In this document: piece by piece, positions 56,631 through 64,000 of the stretch | Layout of the letters: each line of letters opens with the position of its first letter | Position numbering within the stretch: position 1 is the stretch's first letter | Source of the DNA: Macrolepiota albuminosa | Lineage: Eukaryota > Basidiomycota > Agaricomycetes > Agaricales > Agaricaceae | Assembly: GCA_027475525.1 (NCBI GenBank) | Contig: JAMWFC010000090.1 | Location: 868,001 to 932,000 of the forward strand | DNA: 64,000 nt | Direction of reading: 5' to 3' | Made by a program: the position numbers and the translations under genes | The notes under the pieces: generated by a model | The model's database searches: none | What the model was told of the DNA's origin: nothing | The model's input: only the letters and a program-made list of their open reading frames with translations

Positions 56631-58609
56631 TATGGTCTTGCGCAGATCAATGATAATCGGGTGTTGAATTGAAAAGCTTATAACCGTGTAATTTTTCTTG
56701 AATGGGAAACTATGAGATGAAGAGCTCTAGAACCATTCAACCTTTGGGGCTGATGTCGCCAGTAACGACGATCACTCTAGCCACATGAAGAATAATAACT
56801 AATCACTTGATTATCTTGGTCCACGATTCAACCGGCCTTCGAAGCTATATCTGCGGCTAGGAAGCGAAATGCAACCCTAATCTCAAATAGCACTCGTCGC
56901 ATGTGAAACATATTCCCATGACACTACGGTCGATGATCCTGCTTTTGCTGCAAAACTGAGATTGACGTGGGTGAGCTGAACGTGCATAGTAATTCGGTCA
57001 GGTCCTACTGAAAGATCAAAGTCCACCAAATGAGGGCTTCGAACAGAAGTCCTTTCATGTTCAGTCTTGGTTCTGCAACTTGTAACTCTGACAGTCAGCT
57101 TGATCCAGCGCATCCATGCCTCCGAAAAGTCAACTTAGCACAAGAAGGATGACATAAAGTTCATTTGTTCGTGATTTGCAGCCTCAACCTGGCATCAGTC
57201 TACACGCATCAATCCTGCCAAAAGCTTCCTTGTTTGCAGAATAACTGTGCTGAAATAGCGGGCAGGGGTAACCAATACATCTGAGCTCCAATTGATGAGA
57301 AGTGTATTGGATAATCGCCACCCTTTTCGGATAAGTAAGAAAGTTTTATACATAGAAAGATTATCTGACAGATGGATGAAGGATGATTGACAAGCTGTAA
57401 CCGATCGGTGTTGAAGAACAACGAGGATTAGCCGAGACTTTCACTGCCTGCATGAATTGTTGGAACTAGAGGGGAGGGACGATCTGTCTTATTCGGAAGT
57501 GTGGAAATGAATTCTGAGGGCTGGGACCACCTAAAATAGATTCAATGATACCATCATCATTTATAATCGTGGTCCAGCTAAACACTATAAAACACCTTGT
57601 AAAAAAAAGACAATAAATACAAGGTAAATACACAACATTTGTTCCCTTCATCACACTGTCCAAGTCCAATGCTACTTTGTTGATACTTATCAAAAGGGAT
57701 GGGCCGGCTGCGACGCACAGCGAGACCGAGGTCTACATCTACGGGTTGTCGGAGACGTGACGCGGTAGTGATGTGGCAGTGCAAACGTGACATTATCAGC
57801 GTGACGTGACATCGTGACAGGAGAGGGTCTATAGATGAGCTGCATGTTGCCTCTTAGAATATAAAGCAAGATGCAAACATGAACTATGTACCATGATATA
57901 TTCCAAGCTTTTCATTTAACTTGATATGATCTCTCAAATTTTCATCTAACATACTGTTAGTTAATTACAAGCAAATACCACTTCATACTTACTAGACTTG
58001 GCACAAGTTTAAGCAACAGTCTTCTAAAAAAATGAATGTACTATAAAACTACTTGCTTCAGAGCTTTTCTGGCATGTGGGTGCAAGGCAGTGAATGGTTT
58101 TGTGGGTGTGTACAGAGCTGAAGAAATTCTAGAGTTGATGACAATGTCATGAAAGTTAGCACTATATTTGTTAGTAATGTCAGGCAACAGAGGAGGAGTT
58201 GGGAGCTCAGCAATTTCAGCTTTGGATGGTGAGAAGTATGGGGTAGAAAGGTGATTTAGATCATCTAACATAGCATTAGAAATGTAAAAATAGTGAATGT
58301 GTAATTACTTATATGCATACACTTCCTTCGTTTCTGCTGCTTCATCATCATTTTGATGAGCTATATAATTTTGAGCAAAGAATGAGTACCCTTGAGTATA
58401 GTTCACTTACACATCTGCTTGGCAATCATTTGTGGATCTTGAATAATGAAGGCTCATGCAAGGAGGAAATAACAACTGAAACAAGACTCAAGCAAAGAAG
58501 AAAGATAGTATCAGTATAAAATTCACCTGTAAAGTCACAGATATAGTTTGTGGCCCCCCAAAAAATCAACTCTATTGTTAATTCCATACCACTTTTTGGG
58601 ATGGAGAGC
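56631..58609. other. Unassigned, 5' flank of the MFS gene
   Basis: No recognised gene. The minus-strand frame 57113-56883 (with SPHLVDFDLSVGPDRITMHV) has some coding character, but no exons could be joined to it. AT content rises after 57800 toward the LTR zone. Confidence 0.4.
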
Positions 58610-59104
58610 TGTAAGGGCAACCTCTGGAGGCTATGGCTCAGTCACACAGCTGTTAGAGGGAGATCCAAAAGTATATTAGAGTATATACTAACAATATCAT
58701 AATAACTACTCACCTGGCAGAGGGAAATCAAAACAGAACAAGTCTAGGGATTCTCTATGCCAGGTTGGATGCTTCTGGGGCCTCTGAAGCATGGGAAACA
58801 ACTGTACAGTATAACAAAACCTTAAAAACTCAAAAATTGCCTACACAAACAATTGCACAAATAAGGGGCAAACTCTGGCAAACTCTGGCTTATGTAAGCA
58901 GTCTAGAAGCGGTGCTGAAGGGCCCACACTTGTCTGAGTGGTAGCTAAAGAACCAGAGCACCTCAAGAGCTGAAAATAGTACTAACAGATAGTGTTGAAA
59001 GAATAGAAACAGTAAAATGAGATAATGTCAGAAGAATAAGAGAATGAATGAAAGGAGAGTGAAGAGATAAGTGAAGGAAAGAAGAAATGAGGAGTCTCCT
59101 GACA
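58610..59104. repeat. LTR copy B, full length about 495 bp
   Basis: Bounded by TGTAAGG... on the left and ...CCTGACA on the right. It is homologous along its length to copy A (516-994 plus 7606-7655), and its right end to 45971-46065. It may be the 3' LTR of the minus-strand gypsy element that starts just to its right, but no polypurine tract or target duplication could be seen, so a solo LTR is also possible. Confidence 0.7.
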
Positions 59105-60588
59105 CTGGGAAAAGGCAATGTGTGAGTGGCCAGCCATGTTTTCCTGGGTTCCTGACTAACTGCCTCAGGCTGGGCATGGAAGCACCACTTTTTACTAGAT
59201 GGAGGTGCCTTGGCCCATGCTCTCATCTTCTAGGGGTTGGCCTCAATGTCTGGTCCTCTCCTGAGTGAGGTTACTCAGGGGGTTGGCTAGTTGCTGGCTG
59301 CTCATTAGAGGTGGAACCCAGTCATTCCCAGAACCTGGGTGAAGATGGTGATGGATGTGGAAGAGCTTCTTTCTTTGTATGACAAAAGGGTGGTGGTCAT
59401 GATGGCTTTGATGGAGGTGGGGTGGCAGTGGTGGGGGTGGGAATGAGTGGGTTGGGGGGTTCAGAAGAAGCAGAGACTCCGGTGGTGATAGAAGAGGGGT
59501 CCAGCAGGGTTTCAGGGTTGTAGGCTTTTTTGCTTGTTTCTTGCAATTTCATAGAATTTTGTAAACTAGTCTGTATATACACTTTTGGTATCATAAGCAC
59601 TCAGTGTGGAAGAATAGAATGGAAGAGGGAGTGGGGAGGGAAAAGAAGAAAAACTTATTGGTGGGAGTTGAATTCCTAATAATTTCAGAGGCAGGGGTTA
59701 TGCCCTTGTAGCCATCTGTAGAGTTCTCAGCTCTGTATGCTTGTAATCAAGCTTCATGGAGGGGCATCATGTTTGAAGGTTGTGCCAGTCAAGCCAGACT
59801 AGAGTCCTGAGAATCCAGTCAGGTGTGGACTCCTGCCAAGAGTTGGCATGCTTGGAGTAGGCCTTGTTGGCTACGTTGATCTCATTCTAGAGAAACTTCT
59901 GGAGGTCCTAGGCAACTTTGTGAGCTGCATAGATGGGAATGTTCTGGAGGGACAGGGTTAGCCAGGAGTGATACCCTTTATTAGTTAAGAAGGGAGACAT
60001 ACTAGTGGCAGAGTGGAGGGTGTTATTGTAGGTGAACTTAGCAAGGAGCAGTTTGGCATGCCAGTTGTTCTGGAAGTAGTTGACATAGATCTGGAGGTAC
60101 TGCTCAAGGGTCTGATTGACCTGCTCAGTTTGTCTATTGGTCTCCAGGTGGTACATGGTGGAAAGGTTGGTTCAGATGCTGAGGGCCTTGCATAGGAATG
60201 TCCAGAACTTTGAGACAAAGAGGAGGCCTCAATCAGAGACAATGTCAACAGGAAGTCTGTGCTTGAAGAACACATGCTCCAGGAAGAGTTGGGCAAAGCC
60301 CAGGGCATTGTCAGTGGTGTGACATGGAATGAAGGTGGCTTGTTTTGTGAGGCGGCACACAATGATGAGGATGGCATCAAAGCCCTCTGATTCTGGGAGC
60401 TTGACAATGTGATCCATGGAGATTGAAGACCATGGGCATCATTCAACAGGTAGGAGTTTGAGCAATCTGTAGGGCTAGTGTTGGGGAACTTTGGCTTAGA
60501 GGCATGGTTTATAGGCTTGGACATATTGAGTGATGTTCTTCTTCATTCCTGGCCAAAAGTAAGTGCAGGAGATGAGTTGAAGTGTCTT

Positions 60589-60742
60589 ATATATTCTCAG
60601 ATGCCCTCAAAGCTTGTGATCATGGTGTTGTCAGAGAATGTTGAGGCATAGGTTCTTATAGTCAGATATATTCTCAGATGCCCTCAAAGCTTGTGATCAT
60701 GGTGTTGTCAGAGAATGTTGAGGCATAGGTTCTTATAGTCAG
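60589..60742. repeat. Exact 77-bp tandem duplication
   Basis: The unit starting 'atatattctcagatgccctc' at 60589 is repeated exactly at 60666, inside the gypsy integrase region. Confidence 0.95.
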
Positions 60743-60800
60743 AGCATAGATGCAGCCATCATGGAGGAGCATTTTGCTATCAGAGGAGAGGGTGAAGGAT

Positions 60801-60955
60801 GGGTCAGGTGGTTGTCCATTGGAGGTGGTTTCTCAAGGGTTGTATCAGGCGAGATAGTTGTTTCAGAGGGAGTCTTGGGGTCAGGTGGTTGTCCATTGGA
60901 GGTGGTTTCTCAAGGGTTGTATCAGGCGAGATAGTTGTTTCAGAGGGAGTCTTGA
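60801..60955. repeat. Exact 77-bp tandem duplication
   Basis: The unit 'tcaggtggttgtccattgga...' at 60804 is repeated at 60881; the identity spans 77 bp and its phase is uncertain by about 3 bp because of flanking G runs. Confidence 0.95.
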
Positions 60956-61335
60956 TCTGTTTCAGTATTCCTTGCTTGTTTAAGATTAGCACCACATTTA
61001 AATGTTTATGGAGGATTACCACATGATGGTTGAAGGCATTTTGCTCCACCTCAAAGAACTTCTTGAGGTAGATGTCTAGCCATCAAATAAGAGCATCGGG
61101 CTTGGCCCCCAGTTATCTTGGATGGTAGTGTATGGTGAAGTTGTATTCTGAGAGAATTTCAGACTATTGAGCCTGTCTTTGGCTGAGAAGTTTGGTGGTC
61201 ATGAAGTACTGAAGGTTGTTGTGGTCTGAGTATACTTGGATCTGGTGAGGAGTGCCTTCAAGGTAGGCCCACCACTGGTTGAAGACTTCAACAATTGCAA
61301 GGAGTTCCTTATCATAGATGTCATAGTTGAGCTCA

Positions 61336-61489
61336 GCCAAAATCATTTATTGGGTGTAGAAGGCCATGGATCAGAGTTTCTGGTTGTCTGGTCCTATTTG
61401 CAAAAGAATGCTGCCAAAATCATTTATTGGGTGTAGAAGGCCATGGATCAGAGTTTCTGGTTGTCTGGTCCTATTTGCAAAAGAATGCT
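61336..61489. repeat. Exact 77-bp tandem duplication
   Basis: The unit starting 'gccaaaatcatttattgggt' at 61336 is repeated exactly at 61413, inside the RNase H to RT region of the gypsy relic. Confidence 0.95.
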
Positions 61490-61741
61490 GAAATGATATA
61501 GCCAGAGGTGTTGCATTCCAGAACAATCAGAAGGATGGGGTTGTAGTGCTGGAGGATTAGAGCTGAAATGAAGGCTTCCTTGAGTAATAAGAACATGCTC
61601 TGGCACTTACTGTTCCAACTCCAGGGGATATCCTTCCAGGTCAGTCAGTTGAGAGACTTGGTAATGCCAGAGTAGTTGTCAATGAAGCAATGGTAGAAGT
61701 TTGCAAAGCTGAGGAAGAATTGTACCTTTTTGACATTCTTT

Positions 61742-61753
61742 GGGGGGGGGGGG
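61742..61753. repeat. G12 homopolymer
   Basis: Twelve G in a row within the gypsy RT relic. Its true length is unreliable in sequencing. Confidence 0.9.
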
Positions 61754-61925
61754 CTAGTTGAGGATTGCTTTGACCTTTATGGGGTCCATGTGGACTCTGT
61801 CTGGGGCAACAATAATGCCAATATATTCAACTTCCATGGTGTAAAATGAGCACTTCTCTGGTTTTGTAACAAAGTTACAAATTTGAGAGAGCTTAGTGTG
61901 CACACAACACTGAATCAGACCAGAC

Positions 61926-62097
61926 CGGTCTATTGACAATGTAGTTTACAACAAAATAAGCTGCTTATTAAGCAGCAGGTTGTAGGTATTTATATGTATG
62001 TAAATAATATTATAATAAATATAATATTGTATGCTAAGTACCTAGTAAGTAAGTAAACGCTATGTGGCGGTGGCCACATAGCGGACTACGCTACACA
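61926..62097 (-). repeat. Probable 3' LTR (partial) of the right-edge element
   Basis: On the minus strand a G6 run (62098-62103) is followed by TGTGTAGCGTAGTCCGC, which fits a polypurine tract followed by an LTR start. 62058-62068 and 62073-62083 form a perfect 11-bp hairpin with a GGTG loop (CGCTATGTGGC / GCCACATAGCG). The other end of the LTR is not evident; the junction with gypsy sequence is near 61925. Confidence 0.5.
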
Positions 62098-62140
62098 CCC
62101 CCCAATTAGACCAAAGTATGGTCTCAAAACACTCCAATGG

Positions 62141-64000
62141 TCAGGCCGTTGGTAAGTCAGGAATGGGGGCAATCAGAGAGTACCTGGGCTCCCGGAATGG
62201 ATCGGCAGTAGTGTCATCCATATCGTAATCGAGGAGTTCATCCTCGCGTGCAGGCTCATGAGTGGTGCCTAATGGCCCTGCGAGAAGCAGGGAGTTGTCA
62301 AAGTCCCATAGCGGGGACAGTATAATTGTGGGGTCAAAAGTCTGCCCCAGAGTAGGAGGGTGGGGATCAGGAATATCCCCAGTGTCGGATGGGTACTGGC
62401 ACGTCCAGATCTCATGGGCATGTATGTCTTGCCCGATGGGGAGATACATCCCCTTGGTAAACATGTTGTTGAACACGTGACAACTCTCCTGCTGCTGGAG
62501 CATCAGTTGTTGGCAGTCACCAATGGTGGCCTCGCACCACCCATCCCACTAAATACAGGACTGAGGGGTCCCATAGTGATCGAGGCGTTGCAGCCTCTCG
62601 TTGTTGATGGCAGCCGCCTCGTTGTATAGCCAGCTGTCACTGAAGAAGATGTGGGCCAAGTAAGTGACCCCATAGGTATACGCATGGTCAGCCCAGCTGA
62701 CTGGAATTTGATTGTGTAGAAGGACGTGTAACACGTCTGAAGTGGTGAACATGGAAGCGGATGCTTCCGGGATGTCCACAGCCTGAGCCTTGAAAGTAGG
62801 GTCATCAGCGTGGAGGGGCACAAAGGCTTGCCCCATAGCCGCCTTGTATTCGGCCACAGCCTCTTTGTAGAGGCCTGGCCTTGCGAAGACATAGGCCAGG
62901 TACTTGTGTACTGTGGTCTTGGAGGGGCAGCTGGCGCTGAGCGTGCACACAAGCACAAACCCAAAGAGGCTGCACCAATGAATGTGCATGGCATGGTCCA
63001 TGGCCAGACCAGTCCATATGTTGGGCATCCCAGGACGCCCATAGAGGAGGGCATAGGAGCCCGGGTAGTCCAAAGCAAAAGGCTGCTTTGGGTCAGGGGG
63101 AGTCAGGCCAACGAAGGCCAGTCTCCCACTTTCCTTGCGGTGATAGAGCCGCGATAGGACAATCATCCGCAGGACTTTTTTCCGCTCCTCTGAACTCGCA
63201 AAGGGTACTGCAATAGTCTTGTACAGGATCTCGTCAAGTAGTTGAGACATTGTTTTGTCTCGGGCAGTAGGGTAGCAGTTCAGTGCCACCCGTTTGAATT
63301 TGTTGAGCAGTAGATAGCCCAACTGACGCTGATGAATCGGCGTAAACTGGTTGTTCACCAGTGCATGGAGCCGGCAGAGCTCTTGAGGACTGCGGAGAAA
63401 CCTGCAAGATGCCACTTGGTACACCTTGCTGTTGTGGGGCGTCTGTGCAGCGTTGCCCTTTTTATCGGCCTTGAAGGTCCTGGCTGCGCAGGCTTCTTGC
63501 CTGACAAAGATAGTATTGGTCACTGGCAACCAATAGAACTAGGGGGATAACCCTGCGCCAAAGAATGAGTTCTGGTGCTCAATAGTGTGATCACGGTAGA
63601 TCACAACACCGAGCGCATCAGAGATGCGCCTGGTTTTGTCTTTGAGGAGGGCAGCTCCTCGTTTGGCGCTATCCTGCACCCAACAGTCCATCTTGGCCTG
63701 TCAATTGCTGTTGCACCATTCGCGTGCCATATGATGTGCTGCCGTCTTGTGTGGCACAGGGGATTTCATGCGAGCCTCTTCAGGCTCCTCATACCATTTG
63801 TCATTGGAGGGCAGGGATGGCAGCCTCTCCGGCACAGACGTGTCAGAACATGGGTCCATTGCCCACACACACTGCGGGAGTCGGGCTGGCAGGCCCTCTA
63901 CCAGTATTGCAGGTAAGAAGAGGATGTTAGTCTCTGGGGCCCCTTTTGGGGCATCCTCGGGAAAGTGCACGTTGACATATGCATGCCCTTCCAGTTGCTT
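62141..64000 (-). pseudogene. Retroelement-associated ORF of unknown family, open to the window edge
   Basis: One minus-strand frame runs about 620 codons from the right edge to 62141, broken by only three stops: TGA at 63703-63701, TAG at 63541-63539 and TAG at 62551-62549. The longest clean part is 63529-62549 (326 codons), with conserved-looking stretches HQRQLGYLLLNKFKRVAL, DYPGSYALLYGRPGMPNIWT and HVLLHNQIPVSWADHAYTYG. I see no protease, RT, integrase or zinc knuckle, and I do not recognise the family. Position just upstream of a polypurine tract and LTR suggests a retroelement-borne gene. The N-terminus is outside the window. Confidence 0.55.

Larger units (their letters stand above)
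59105..61925 (-). pseudogene. Ty3/gypsy pol relic: RT, RNase H, integrase
   Basis: Minus-strand order is RT (61939-61754, FVTKPEKCSFYTMEVEYIG), RNase H (61346-61164, [18 protein letters not shown] and [10 protein letters not shown]) and integrase (60417-59908, [30 protein letters not shown], then NRQTEQVNQTLEQYLQIYVN). A TGA right after DIVSD sits where the family has Arg, consistent with CGA to TGA. The first two-thirds of RT, protease and gag are missing at the right side, where another LTR element begins near 61926. Three 77-bp duplications inside it break the frame further. Confidence 0.85.

Overview
The window is nuclear DNA of a filamentous basidiomycete, most likely an agaricomycete. 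The evidence is dense 45-60 nt GT-AG introns, small exons, gene families typical of mushroom-forming fungi (DUF6534 membrane proteins, DUF1996 secreted proteins, Thn1/FlbA-type RGS), and basidiomycete-style mobile DNA (Tad1-like LINE, KDZ transposase, Helitron, LTR elements, foldback MITEs). I cannot name the genus. Spliced gene models were built by hand from reading frame, splice consensus and remembered family conservation; no alignment was run.

Layout. 1-8.4 kb is repeat DNA: a Tad1-like LINE on the minus strand, apparently inserted into an LTR that also occurs at 58.6-59.1 kb. 8.4-36.1 kb is a gene island: a 16-exon DUF1996 secreted protein, a DEP/RGS regulator of G-protein signalling, a mitochondrial GGQ release-factor-like protein, a long arrestin-like protein, an 18-exon ABCG half-transporter, a Ser-rich unknown protein and a COA6-like cytochrome oxidase assembly factor. 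36-51 kb is a repeat zone: a TIR element, Ty3/gypsy debris, a KDZ transposase relic beside a 407-codon ORF with 16-residue repeats, tRNA-derived SINE-like repeats and a very AT-rich Helitron relic. 51.3-56.6 kb is a second small gene island: a 16-exon DUF6534 membrane protein and a 17-exon MFS transporter. 58.6-64 kb is again LTR-retroelement DNA, including an unrecognised ORF that runs off the right edge.

The genes look like independent housekeeping, signalling and transport genes. I see no biosynthetic cluster and no defence system. The host genes read as intact; the transposon ORFs carry stops and frameshifts, several of them explained by C-to-T change.

Main observations: (1) exact direct duplications of exactly 77 bp at eight places, all in repeat or intergenic DNA, which look like k=77 assembly-graph overlaps left untrimmed rather than biology; (2) a candidate 2-nt microexon in the DUF1996 gene, and a 9-nt microexon in the MFS gene; (3) two GC-AG introns, one of them splitting the Walker A motif of the ABC transporter; (4) the repeat-protein ORF beside the KDZ relic; (5) tRNA-like SINE heads with a 10-bp periodic tail.
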